Origin: Caulobacteraceae bacterium
Lineage (GTDB): Bacteria; Pseudomonadota; Alphaproteobacteria; Caulobacterales; Caulobacteraceae
DNA: 5,989 nt
Assembly: GCA_947484535.1 (NCBI GenBank)
Contig: CANKPO010000094.1
Location: 1-5,989, forward strand
Direction of reading: 5' to 3'
In this document: positions 1-5,571 of the stretch, piece after piece
Layout: every line of letters starts with the position of its first letter
Position numbering within the stretch: position 1 is the first letter of the stretch
Notes under the pieces: generated by a model
Databases searched by the model: none
What the model was told of the DNA's origin: nothing
Seen by the model: only the letters and a program-made list of their open reading frames with translations
Made by a program: the position numbers and the translations under genes

Positions 1-4
1 ACGA

Positions 5-34
5 TTGAGACAAGGGCACGGTCTGTGCTAGGCC
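5..34 (+). promoter_or_regulatory. Candidate promoter of the fabA-fabB-fabI operon
   Basis: TTGAGAC at 5-11 followed after 15 bases by GCTAGGCC at 27-34 resembles the Caulobacter housekeeping promoter (TTGACGS, 10-14 bases, GCTANAWC). The spacer is one base longer than that consensus and the downstream half of the -10 box fits poorly. A start near position 40 would give a leader of about 54 bases before fabA. A short inverted repeat, GACA-N4-TGTC at 38-49, would lie at the start site. I saw no operator that I recognise. The window begins right here, so further upstream elements could be missed. Confidence 0.35.
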
Positions 35-93
35 AGCGACAGATATGTCACGGCGGGGCCTAAAAGGGCGCTGCGATTAGGAATCCAAAGCCC

Positions 94-612
94 ATGATGC
101 CCGTCAAAGACCACTATAACAAAGAAGAGCTGTTGGCCTGTGGGCGCGGCGAGATGTTCGGTCCGGGCAATGCGCAGTTGCCGGTTCCCAATATGTTGAT
201 GATGGATCGCATCACCTCGATCACCCGCGACGGCGGTTTGCACGGCAAGGGCCAGGTTCAGGCCGAGCTTGATATTGACCCCTCGCTTTGGTTCTTCCAG
301 TGCCACTTTATCGGCGACCCTGTCATGCCCGGCTGCCTTGGCCTTGACGCCATGTGGCAGTTGGTCGGCTTCTATCTTGGCTGGTCCGGCGCGCCGGGCA
401 AGGGCCGCGCCTTGGGCGTGGGCGAAGTGAAGTTTACCGGCCAAGTGACGCCCAAGATCAAGAAGGTCGAATATCGCATCGATCTTAAGCGGGTGATCAT
501 CCGCAAGTTGGTCATGGGTGTCGGCGACGGCATCATGCTGGCCGACGGCAAGCCCATCTATGAGGCCAAGGATTTGCGGGTCGGCCTGTTCGACGCCAAG
601 GACCTGGCTTGA
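94..612 (+). CDS. fabA: 3-hydroxydecanoyl-ACP dehydratase/isomerase FabA
   Basis: FabA dehydrates 3-hydroxyacyl-ACPs and isomerises trans-2-decenoyl-ACP to cis-3-decenoyl-ACP, the step that introduces the double bond in anaerobic unsaturated fatty acid synthesis. It is a cytosolic homodimer with a hot-dog fold. The protein is 172 aa, the usual length, and follows E. coli FabA closely. The signature [19 protein letters not shown] begins at residue 71, giving catalytic His71 and Asp85 (E. coli His70 and Asp84). The conserved [17 protein letters not shown] stretch and the C-terminal [13 protein letters not shown] are intact. The start is ATG 94; the adjacent ATG 97 would remove one residue and cannot be excluded. 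AGGA at 79-82 lies 11 bases upstream. It is the first gene of the fabA-fabB-fabI operon, and no lesion is visible. Confidence 0.98.
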   Translation: MMPVKDHYNKEELLACGRGEMFGPGNAQLPVPNMLMMDRITSITRDGGLHGKGQVQAELDIDPSLWFFQCHFIGDPVMPGCLGLDAMWQLVGFYLGWSGAPGKGRALGVGEVKFTGQVTPKIKKVEYRIDLKRVIIRKLVMGVGDGIMLADGKPIYEAKDLRVGLFDAKDLA

Positions 613-649
613 TCGAACCGTCACAAGAACCAACAATAATGATAGAGAA

Positions 650-665
650 GAGCCTCTAGGGGCTC
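650..665 (+). other. Hairpin/near-palindrome in the fabA-fabB gap
   Basis: GAGCCTCTAGGGGCTC is a 16-base palindrome with one T/G mismatch. As RNA it gives a 6-pair stem (650-655 with 660-665, including one G-U pair) and a CTAG loop. It lies 37 bases after the fabA stop and 21 bases before the fabB ATG, just upstream of the GGAAGGA ribosome binding site at 673-679. No T-run follows, so it is not a classical terminator. It could be an mRNA processing or stability element, or a DNA-binding site. Confidence 0.4.
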
Positions 666-686
666 CCTCATGGGAAGGATGCGCAT

Positions 687-1901
687 ATGCGCCGCGTCGT
701 CGTAACGGGTATCGGTATCGTCTCCTCAATTGGGAACAATAGCCAAGAGGTTCTGTCCTCGCTGAAAGAGGCCAAGTCTGGGGTCATTGCGGCGCCAGAC
801 TATACGGAGCTGGGTTTTCGCTGTCAGGTCCATGCCGCCCCGATCATCGATTGGGAAAGCCTTGTTGACCGCCGCGCGGCCCGTTTCCTCGCCCCCGGCA
901 CGGCCTATGCCCATATTGCTATGGATCAGGCTATTGCCGATTCAGGCCTGAGCGAAACCGAAGTTTCCAACGAGCGGACCGGCCTGATTGTCGGCTCTGG
1001 CGGGGCCTCGACCCGCTCGATCATCAACTCGGCCCAGATCGCCCAAGACAAGGGCCCCAAACGGGTTGGCCCCTTTGCGGTGCCCAAGGCCATGAGCTCG
1101 GGTCCCTCGGCGACCTTGGCCACCTGGTTCAAGATCCGCGGCATCAACTATTCGATCTCGTCGGCCTGCGCGACCTCGACCCACTGTATCGGTGCGGGCG
1201 CTGAGCAGATCCAGATGGGCAAGCAGGATGTGATCTTTGCGGGCGGCTGCGAAGAGCTCGACTGGACCCTGTCGGTGCTGTTCGACGCCATGGGGGCCAT
1301 GTCCTCCAACTTTAACGCTACCCCAACCAAGGCCTCACGGGCCTATGACCGCGACCGCGACGGCTTTGTCATCGCGGGCGGCGCGGCGGTGCTCGTGCTT
1401 GAAGAGCTAGAACATGCCAAGGCGCGCGGCGCCAAGATCTATGCCGAAATTACCGGCTATGCGGCCAATTCCGACGGCCATGACATGGTCGCCCCCTCGG
1501 GCGAGGGCGCGGTGCGCTGTATGAAGCTGGCCATGAAGGGTCTGAACCGCAAGGTCGACTATCTCAACCCCCATGGCACCGCGACCCCGGTTGGCGATGC
1601 CAAGGAGATGGAAGCCGTGCGCGAGGTCTTTGGTGAGGATGCGCCTCTGATCTCCTCGACCAAGTCCCTGTCCGGTCACTCCCTCGGAGCGGCGGGCGCG
1701 CAGGAGGCGGTCTATAGCCTCCTGATGCTGAATAACGACTTTGTCTGCGAAAGCGCCAATATCGAAAATCTGGACCCGGCCTTTGAGGGCCTGCCCATTG
1801 TGCGCAAGCGCGTTGATCGCAAGCTCGACACGGTCATGTCCAACAGCTTCGGCTTTGGCGGCACCAATGGTTGCGTGATTATGAGCCGCCTCGAAGACTG
1901 A
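687..1901 (+). CDS. fabB: 3-oxoacyl-ACP synthase I FabB
   Basis: FabB condenses malonyl-ACP with acyl-ACP and is the enzyme that elongates the cis-3-decenoyl-ACP made by FabA, so it commits carbon to unsaturated fatty acids. It is a cytosolic thiolase-fold dimer. The 404-aa protein (E. coli 406) has the full Cys-His-His triad: the nucleophile Cys161 in SSACATSTHC, His296 in NPHGTATPVGD and His331 in SLSGHSLGAAG. The glycine-rich GFGGTNG near 389-395 closes the active site. The close pairing with fabA and the FabB-like SSACATS context favour FabB over FabF. Start ATG 687 is preceded by GGAAGGA at 673-679. The nearby ATGs at 670 and 679 are in another frame. Second gene of the operon; intact. 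Confidence 0.97.
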   Translation: MRRVVVTGIGIVSSIGNNSQEVLSSLKEAKSGVIAAPDYTELGFRCQVHAAPIIDWESLVDRRAARFLAPGTAYAHIAMDQAIADSGLSETEVSNERTGLIVGSGGASTRSIINSAQIAQDKGPKRVGPFAVPKAMSSGPSATLATWFKIRGINYSISSACATSTHCIGAGAEQIQMGKQDVIFAGGCEELDWTLSVLFDAMGAMSSNFNATPTKASRAYDRDRDGFVIAGGAAVLVLEELEHAKARGAKIYAEITGYAANSDGHDMVAPSGEGAVRCMKLAMKGLNRKVDYLNPHGTATPVGDAKEMEAVREVFGEDAPLISSTKSLSGHSLGAAGAQEAVYSLLMLNNDFVCESANIENLDPAFEGLPIVRKRVDRKLDTVMSNSFGFGGTNGCVIMSRLED

Positions 1902-1908
1902 TAGATGC

Positions 1909-1922
1909 CCCGCTCCGGCGGG
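1909..1922 (+). other. Small GC hairpin in the fabB-fabI gap
   Basis: CCCGC-TCCG-GCGGG gives a 5-pair stem with a 4-base loop. It can be extended by one G-C pair (1907 with 1923) across a bulged C. It begins 8 bases after the fabB stop and ends just before the fabI ribosome binding site AAGGAG (1925-1930). With no T-run it is unlikely to terminate transcription. It could affect fabI translation or mRNA stability. Confidence 0.35.
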
Positions 1923-1935
1923 CAAAGGAGACACC

Positions 1936-2751
1936 ATGGCTGACGAATATGATCTGCCCAAGGGCGAGCTGATGAAGGGCAAGAAGGGCCTGATCATGGG
2001 CGTTGCCAATCACAATTCCATTGCTTGGGGCATTGCCTCGCAACTGGCCGCCCAGGGCGCAGAACTGGCCTTTAGCTATATGGGCGAAGGTCTGGAGCGC
2101 CGGGTGCGTCCTCTGGCCGAAAGCGTCGGGTCTAAGCTGCTGATCCAGGCCGATGTGGCCGATGATGCCTCGATGGACGCCGCCTTTGCTGAGGTCGAGG
2201 CTGCCTTTGGCACGATCGATTTCCTCGTCCACTCCATCGCCTTTGCCGACAAGGAACAGCTCAAGGGCTCGTTCGTCGAGAACACCACGCGTGAGGGGTT
2301 CCTCAATGCGATGAACATCTCGGCCTTCAGCTTTGTCGACTGTTCGCGCCGCGCCGCCAAGCTGATGCCCAATGGCGGCTCGATCATCTGCATGACCTAT
2401 CTGGGTGCAGAGCGGGTGATCCCCAACTACAATGTCATGGGTGTGGCCAAGGCTGCGCTTGAGGCCTCAACCCGCTATGTGGCCCGCGATCTGGGGCCTC
2501 AGGGTATTCGGGTCAATGCCATCTCCGCCGGCGCCATGCGCACCCTGTCGCTGGCGGGTATTTCGGGCGGTCGGGGCATGTTGTCTCAGGGCCGTGCCTT
2601 TAGCGCCTTGAAGGAAGATACCTCGATGGAAGGTGTCGCAGGCGCTGCCCTCTGGCTCCTGTCCGATCTCGGCCGCTCGACCACCGGCGAAGTGGTCCAT
2701 GTCGATGCCGGCTTCCACATGGTGGGCCTGCCGGACGGGTTTGAGGCTTAA
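1936..2751 (+). CDS. fabI: Enoyl-ACP reductase (NADH) FabI
   Basis: FabI reduces trans-2-enoyl-ACP to acyl-ACP, the last step of each elongation cycle. It is a cytosolic SDR-fold tetramer and the target of triclosan, diazaborines and isoniazid-type drugs. The 271-aa protein aligns with E. coli FabI (262 aa) with a constant offset of +9 at every landmark I checked. It has a Rossmann start MGVANHNSIAWGIA (21-34), catalytic Tyr155 and Tyr165 and Lys172 in YLGAERVIPNYNVMGVAK, and the ISAG loop from 196. The extra 9 residues are an N-terminal extension (MADEYDLPKGELMKG). Start ATG 1936 follows AAGGAG with 5 bases between. The loop after the ISAG motif (AGAMRTLSLAGISGGRGM, 199-215) differs from the E. 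coli loop at several ligand-contact sites: Ala102 replaces Gly93, Leu206 replaces Ala197 and Gly212 replaces Phe203. Catalytic residues are intact, so activity is expected. Last gene of the operon. Confidence 0.96.
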   Translation: MADEYDLPKGELMKGKKGLIMGVANHNSIAWGIASQLAAQGAELAFSYMGEGLERRVRPLAESVGSKLLIQADVADDASMDAAFAEVEAAFGTIDFLVHSIAFADKEQLKGSFVENTTREGFLNAMNISAFSFVDCSRRAAKLMPNGGSIICMTYLGAERVIPNYNVMGVAKAALEASTRYVARDLGPQGIRVNAISAGAMRTLSLAGISGGRGMLSQGRAFSALKEDTSMEGVAGAALWLLSDLGRSTTGEVVHVDAGFHMVGLPDGFEA

Positions 2752-2752
2752 G

Positions 2753-2855
2753 ACCCCCTTCGGCCCTTCGGGCCACTTCCCCCAGAGGGGGAAGATTTAT
2801 CGTTCTTGGATCTTCCCCCTCTGGGGGAAGTACCGGCGAAGCCGGGGTAGGGGGT
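2753..2855. repeat. Mirrored palindromic intergenic repeat (REP/BIME-like)
   Basis: Two copies of one unit lie in opposite orientation. Positions 2775-2796 and 2810-2831 are exact 22-base inverted copies separated by 13 bases. Each copy is itself a palindrome (CTTCCCCC, 3-base loop, GGGGGAAG at 2776-2794 and 2812-2830). Flanking them are two further hairpins that correspond but have different stems: GGCCC-TTC-GGGCC (2762-2774) and CCGGC-GAA-GCCGG (2833-2845). The outermost ACCCCC (2753-2758) and GGGGGT (2850-2855) are also complementary. The whole is an imperfect inverted repeat of about 45-base arms, as in REP/BIME elements. It begins two bases after the fabI stop. I recognise this style from Caulobacterales intergenic regions, but copy number needs a genome search. 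Confidence 0.7.
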
Positions 2856-2859
2856 ATCC

Positions 2860-2914
2860 CCCTCACCCAACCCTCTCCCTGTGGGAGAGGGCCTAAGTGA
2901 GGGCCTTGTTTTCT
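2860..2914 (+). terminator. Probable rho-independent terminator of the fab operon
   Basis: A two-tier hairpin is visible. The inner stem CCCTCTCCC (2871-2879) pairs with GGGAGAGGG (2883-2891) around a TGT loop. An outer stem CCCTCAC (2860-2866) pairs with GTGAGGG (2897-2903) across a small internal loop. The T-rich CCTTGTTTTCTT follows immediately on the + strand (2904-2915). It lies between fabI and the convergent quinone-reductase gene. In the other direction no T-run follows the stem, so it should work best for the fab operon. The inner stem also resembles a common repetitive intergenic palindrome and may have been recruited from one. Confidence 0.6.
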
Positions 2915-2935
2915 TAAACCCCCACCCTCTCAGCA

Positions 2936-3934
2936 CTAGTCCATCGTCACCACGACCTTGCCCATGGCCTTGCGGCTGGCGAGGTGGGTTATGGCCTTGC
3001 CGGAATCAGCGAGGCTGAAGGTTTCCGACACATGGGGGCGGATCTTGCCGTCGACATAGAGCTGCATCAGCTCGGCGACATTTTCTTGGTGCAGCTTGGG
3101 CTCGCGGGCCACGAAGGCGCCCCAGAACACGCCGACGACCTGACAGCTCTTGAGCAGGGTCAGGTTGAGCGGAATGGCCGGGATACCGGCGGGGAAGCCG
3201 ATGACCAAGAAGCGGCCTTCCCAGGCCATGGAGCGCAGGCCGGCCTCGGCATAGTCGCCGCCGACCGCGTCATAGATGACATCAACGCCATTGGGACCGC
3301 AGGCTTCCTTGAAGAGGTTGGCCAGAGCCTTCTTACCGTCCTTATCGAACGGGCCGGTGGGATAGACCACGCCGCTATCTGCGCCGCGTGAAATGGCCAG
3401 ATCGACCTTTTCCTGTGACGAGGCTGCGGCAATGACCTTGGCCCCCATGGCCTTGCCCAGCTCGACCGCTGCCAGACCGACGCCGCCTGCGGCACCGAGC
3501 ACCAGCAGGCTTTCGCCCGGCTTGATGGTGGCGCGTTGTTTCAGACCATAGTGCGAGGTGCCATAGGTCATGATGAAGGCCGCAGCCTCATCAAAGGGCA
3601 TGGAGGCCGGCATAGGGATGCAGCGAGCCGCATCGAGCGCGATCTTTTCAGCCATGCCGCCATTGCCGGTCGAGGCGATGACCCGGTCACCGACCTTGAG
3701 CCCTGTGACGCCTTCGCCAACAGCCTCAACCACGCCGGACACTTCACCGCCGGGCGAGAAGGGGCGGGCGGGCTTGAACTGGTACTTGTCTTCGATGATC
3801 AGCACGTCGGGATAGTTGACGCCGCAGGCCTTGACCGCCAGCAGAACCTGACCGGCCTTTGCGACCGGATCTGCGACCTCTTCCAGTACCAGAGTTTCTG
3901 GACCGCCGACACTCTTGCTCAGCACAGCCTTCAT
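2936..3934 (-). CDS. Zinc-independent NADPH:quinone oxidoreductase-like protein (MDR family)
   Basis: A cytosolic medium-chain dehydrogenase/reductase of the quinone-oxidoreductase (zeta-crystallin-like) branch. It probably uses NADPH to reduce quinones or other electrophilic alkenes; the true substrate cannot be read from sequence. The length, 332 aa, is typical. The N-terminal GroES-like catalytic domain (1-about 120) carries PGGEVSGVVEAVGEGV (61-76) and VGDRV (81-85). CGVNYPD (37-43) stands where zinc alcohol dehydrogenases have their Cys ligand region, so the catalytic zinc is absent. The Rossmann domain has LGAAGGVG (146-153), and AAASSQEK (169-176) ends in a lysine suited to the NADPH 2'-phosphate. 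Start ATG 3934 has a strong ribosome binding site, GGGAGGTA (3948-3941 on the minus strand), 6 bases away. It lies convergent to fabI, and downstream of and co-directional with the sigma/anti-sigma pair, with its own candidate promoter. Confidence 0.93.
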   Translation of the reverse strand: MKAVLSKSVGGPETLVLEEVADPVAKAGQVLLAVKACGVNYPDVLIIEDKYQFKPARPFSPGGEVSGVVEAVGEGVTGLKVGDRVIASTGNGGMAEKIALDAARCIPMPASMPFDEAAAFIMTYGTSHYGLKQRATIKPGESLLVLGAAGGVGLAAVELGKAMGAKVIAAASSQEKVDLAISRGADSGVVYPTGPFDKDGKKALANLFKEACGPNGVDVIYDAVGGDYAEAGLRSMAWEGRFLVIGFPAGIPAIPLNLTLLKSCQVVGVFWGAFVAREPKLHQENVAELMQLYVDGKIRPHVSETFSLADSGKAITHLASRKAMGKVVVTMD

Positions 3935-3947
3935 CGTTGTTACCTCC

Positions 3948-3957
3948 CGTTTAAACG
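3948..3957. promoter_or_regulatory. 10-bp palindrome overlapping the quinone-reductase leader
   Basis: CGTTTAAACG is a perfect palindrome directly abutting the GGGAGGTA ribosome binding site of the quinone-reductase gene. It lies about 13 bases downstream of the predicted transcription start. A regulator bound here would block the gene (TetR-family sites are often of this size), but short perfect palindromes also arise by chance. No regulator gene is in the window. Confidence 0.25.
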
Positions 3958-3976
3958 TCTGTTCGATGTTGCCGCG

Positions 3977-4004
3977 ACGCTAGCGCAACTACCGACAAGC
4001 GCAA
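3977..4004 (-). promoter_or_regulatory. Candidate promoter of the quinone-reductase gene
   Basis: On the minus strand TTGCGCT (4004-3998) and GCTAGCGT (3984-3977) are 13 bases apart, matching the spacing of the Caulobacter housekeeping promoter (TTGACGS, 10-14, GCTANAWC) with a partial -10 match. The predicted start near 3970 leaves a leader of about 36 bases. It lies in the 123-base gap between the anti-sigma stop and the reductase start, so the reductase need not depend on read-through from the sigma operon. The gap also holds a stem CAAGC/GCTTG (4002-4006 and 4019-4023) without a T-run. Confidence 0.4.
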
Positions 4005-4057
4005 GCGCCCAAAGGGGAGCTTGTGATCGAGAAAGGCTTGGATGGGCTAATTTTTGA

Positions 4058-4732
4058 CTAATGCAGACGAAGGGCGCGTTGGACTAGGCCCACGGCGCCC
4101 GAAAAGCGGAGGTCACCGACATTGACCGCGAGGGCAAAACAGACCTGACCGGGTTCAGCGACCGGCTGGTGCACAAAGCCCTTATGGGCGACGGCAATAT
4201 CTCCGGCCCCATAGCGCTGATGGCCATCATGATAGGCGCCGCACAGGACCAAGGTTACCTCGTCGCCCTCATGGTCGTGGCGCGGGCTTCCAGAGCCCGG
4301 AACGATCCGCAACAGTTCGACATGGACGCCGTCAGCGGTCGGCTCGGCAAGGGCAAGGCGCTTAAGGCCTCGGCCACCAAATTTCCAACCACTATGTTCC
4401 AGCGCATTGAGCGCGGCGTCGCGTATAGGGGCGGGCAGGTTCAGGATTTCAGAGAGGCCTTGACCAGCGGCCTTTGCCGCAAGGGCGGCGCGATGGTCGG
4501 CCTGATCTAGCTCAGCAATCTGAGCCATGACCCGATCAAACCCCTTGGCGCTGATCTCAACGGCCATTTCCTGTTCCAGCAGCGCGCCGCCGATGAGGTC
4601 TGCCTCACTGGCGGACAGGTCATTTTCAGCAAAGACCGCCTCGTCCCGCATGAAGGCCGCCGTGTCCAGCAACAACCTTAAGGCCGGTTGGGCCTTGGCC
4701 ATTTCGGCGAGGGGGGTCAGGGTTGGGATCAC
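4058..4732 (-). CDS. ChrR-like cupin anti-sigma factor
   Basis: The partner of the ECF sigma factor encoded just upstream. ChrR proteins bind and silence their sigma factor and release it on singlet oxygen or related stress. From GTG 4732 the protein has 224 aa, close to R. sphaeroides ChrR (213). The N-terminal sigma-binding part includes ALRLLLDTAAFMRDE (17-31) and GGALLEQE (48-55). The C-terminal cupin domain (about 118-207) keeps all four expected zinc ligands: His152, His154, Glu158 (HDHEGDE) and His188 (VHQP). The N-terminal domain has no Cys, and no His in the motif region, so the usual HxxxCxxC zinc site is absent. The frame is open upstream to GTG 4849 (263 aa), but that extension has low third-position GC, rare codons (AGA, ATA, AGG), no family resemblance, and a ribosome binding site too close to use. 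GTG 4732 has only a weak AGG 9 bases upstream. ATG 4702 is a second option. Confidence 0.88.
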   Translation of the reverse strand: MIPTLTPLAEMAKAQPALRLLLDTAAFMRDEAVFAENDLSASEADLIGGALLEQEMAVEISAKGFDRVMAQIAELDQADHRAALAAKAAGQGLSEILNLPAPIRDAALNALEHSGWKFGGRGLKRLALAEPTADGVHVELLRIVPGSGSPRHDHEGDEVTLVLCGAYHDGHQRYGAGDIAVAHKGFVHQPVAEPGQVCFALAVNVGDLRFSGAVGLVQRALRLH

Positions 4733-4842
4733 GAAATAAAGCCTAAATTCTGTGGGTTGGGCCCGATGATCATCGCGCGCGTCTTGAAACCATATGAACG
4801 TGACGTCGGGTTCTTCAAGGTCGGATGACGATTTTCTCTCAT
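4729..4842 (-). CDS. Possible 37-codon leader ORF between sigma and anti-sigma
   Basis: ATG 4842 overlaps the sigma stop as ATGA and has the best ribosome binding site in the junction: GGAGG inside the last sigma codons, 7 bases away. This is the arrangement usual for a translationally coupled anti-sigma gene. Its frame is not the anti-sigma frame. It gives 37 codons (MRENRHPTLKN...) and stops at TGA 4731-4729, which overlaps the GTG 4732 start of the anti-sigma body as GTGA. It may be a coupling ORF carrying ribosomes across the gap, or the relic of an older start separated by a frameshift. No family is recognised, and codon use is only weakly coding-like. Confidence 0.3.
   Translation of the reverse strand: MRENRHPTLKNPTSRSYGFKTRAMIIGPNPQNLGFIS
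4764..4775. other. 12-bp perfect palindrome in the sigma/anti-sigma junction
   Basis: CGATGATCATCG is a perfect 12-base palindrome 32 bases upstream of the likely anti-sigma start. It sits in the stretch between the sigma stop and the anti-sigma body whose coding status is doubtful. It could be a protein-binding site or a short RNA stem. The function is unknown and chance is possible. Confidence 0.3.
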
Positions 4843-5444
4843 TCTGCACCCTCCAGCCGGGATCGAAGCCGATTGAAGGCCAGCCTGAGCCGAGACTTTA
4901 CCGTGCCAAGCGGGATGCCCGTCGCATCGGCGATCTGGCGATGGGTGAGGCCCTCATAGAAGGCCTTGCGGATCAGATCCATCTGCTCGGCGGGCAGATC
5001 AGCCATGGCCAACCGCATCTGACCTTCCTGCTCTACGGCGTCCAGATGGGCGTCTGGAGCCGCCTCTGCTGACGGCAGGAGCGCAGGGTCATCCGCATCC
5101 AGCACGGCACGCTGATCTTGCCGAAACAGGTCAATGCGGCGATTGCGGGCAATGCGAAAGATCCAGGTGGCGACCGAGGCTTGGCGCCGATCAAACAGGC
5201 CCGCCTTGCGCCAGACCGTCACCATCACCTCTTGGGCTAGGTCTTCGGCCTGAGCCTGACCAAGCCCAAGCCGGATCAAATAGCCCTTCACGCGAGGGCC
5301 ATAGTGAGAAAAGAGCGCGGCAAAGGCCACGCGGTCTTGCTCAGCGCCCACCCGGTCCATCAGATCGGCGAAATGGGTGCGGTCTTCAGACAGGGGCGTC
5401 TCGTTAGCCGGCAAGGAACAGATCCATCTAGGCCCTTGTGACAT
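4839..5444 (-). CDS. ECF RNA polymerase sigma factor, RpoE/ChrR (ECF11-like) type
   Basis: An alternative sigma factor that directs RNA polymerase to stress genes when its ChrR-like partner releases it. Numbered from ATG 5444 (201 aa), region 2 has AEDLAQEVMVTVWRKAGLF (66-84) and the DNA-melting/-10 segment ASVATWIFRIARNRRIDLF (89-107). Region 4 has LTHRQIADATGIPLGTVKSRLR, the -35 helix-turn-helix (about 166-187). It resembles R. sphaeroides RpoE throughout, including the SEDRTHFADLM start region. The true start is uncertain. TTG 5414 gives 191 aa and fits the family N-terminus best. ATG 5444 lacks a ribosome binding site. GTG 5483 has AGGAG 5 bases upstream. The frame stays open to ATG 5531, but codons upstream of 5414 include rare TTA, CTA, AGG and AGA. 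I saw no TGATC-type -35 box for self-activation. The anti-sigma gene follows. Confidence 0.93.
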   Translation of the reverse strand: MSQGPRWICSLPANETPLSEDRTHFADLMDRVGAEQDRVAFAALFSHYGPRVKGYLIRLGLGQAQAEDLAQEVMVTVWRKAGLFDRRQASVATWIFRIARNRRIDLFRQDQRAVLDADDPALLPSAEAAPDAHLDAVEQEGQMRLAMADLPAEQMDLIRKAFYEGLTHRQIADATGIPLGTVKSRLRLAFNRLRSRLEGAE

Positions 5445-5543
5445 TGGGCTGGAGCCGTTTAACCACCGGCTTAGCGGGCGCACAATCACTCCTGTCGAAA
5501 ATTGGGCCCTAAAGACGGGGCCTGCGACCATAGACCTCGGATT

Positions 5544-5571
5544 TTGGAAGTTCGGCCTTATCTGTTATGAA
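5544..5571 (+). promoter_or_regulatory. Candidate rlmN promoter
   Basis: TTGGAA at 5544-5549 and TATGAA at 5566-5571 are 16 bases apart, a fair sigma70-like pair upstream of rlmN and in the divergent gap with the sigma gene. A start near 5578 would leave about 36 bases before TTG 5614. If the sigma gene started as far up as 5531, the two genes would share only about 80 bases of regulatory DNA. Confidence 0.3.

Noticed and set aside
1..93. Iron-response (Irr/ICE) box or other known operator before fabA
   Set aside because: I looked because irr often neighbours fabA in alphaproteobacteria, but no TTTAGAA-type element is visible and irr itself is not in the window.
28..729. 233-codon open frame on the minus strand across fabA
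   Set aside because: It is the shadow of fabA. The + strand frame has full FabA length and catalytic residues, and the minus frame has no recognisable family.
1407..2009. 200-codon minus-strand frame across fabB/fabI
   Set aside because: Antisense shadow of a high-GC gene; fabB motifs in the + frame are complete.
2753..2903. CRISPR-like array of palindromes
   Set aside because: Units are inverted rather than direct repeats, with no regular unique spacers and no cas genes nearby.
4002..4023. Terminator after the anti-sigma gene
   Set aside because: The CAAGC/GCTTG stem is interrupted by a mismatch and is not followed by a T-run on the minus strand.
3536..4057. 173-codon + strand frame over the quinone-reductase 5' half and the gap
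   Set aside because: It lies opposite a well-supported MDR gene and its promoter and shows no family resemblance.
4729..4760. Programmed -1 frameshift joining the 37-codon ORF to the anti-sigma frame
   Set aside because: No X XXY YYZ slippery heptamer is present before the TGA (the codons are GGC TTT ATT TCG TGA); stop/start overlap is the simpler reading.
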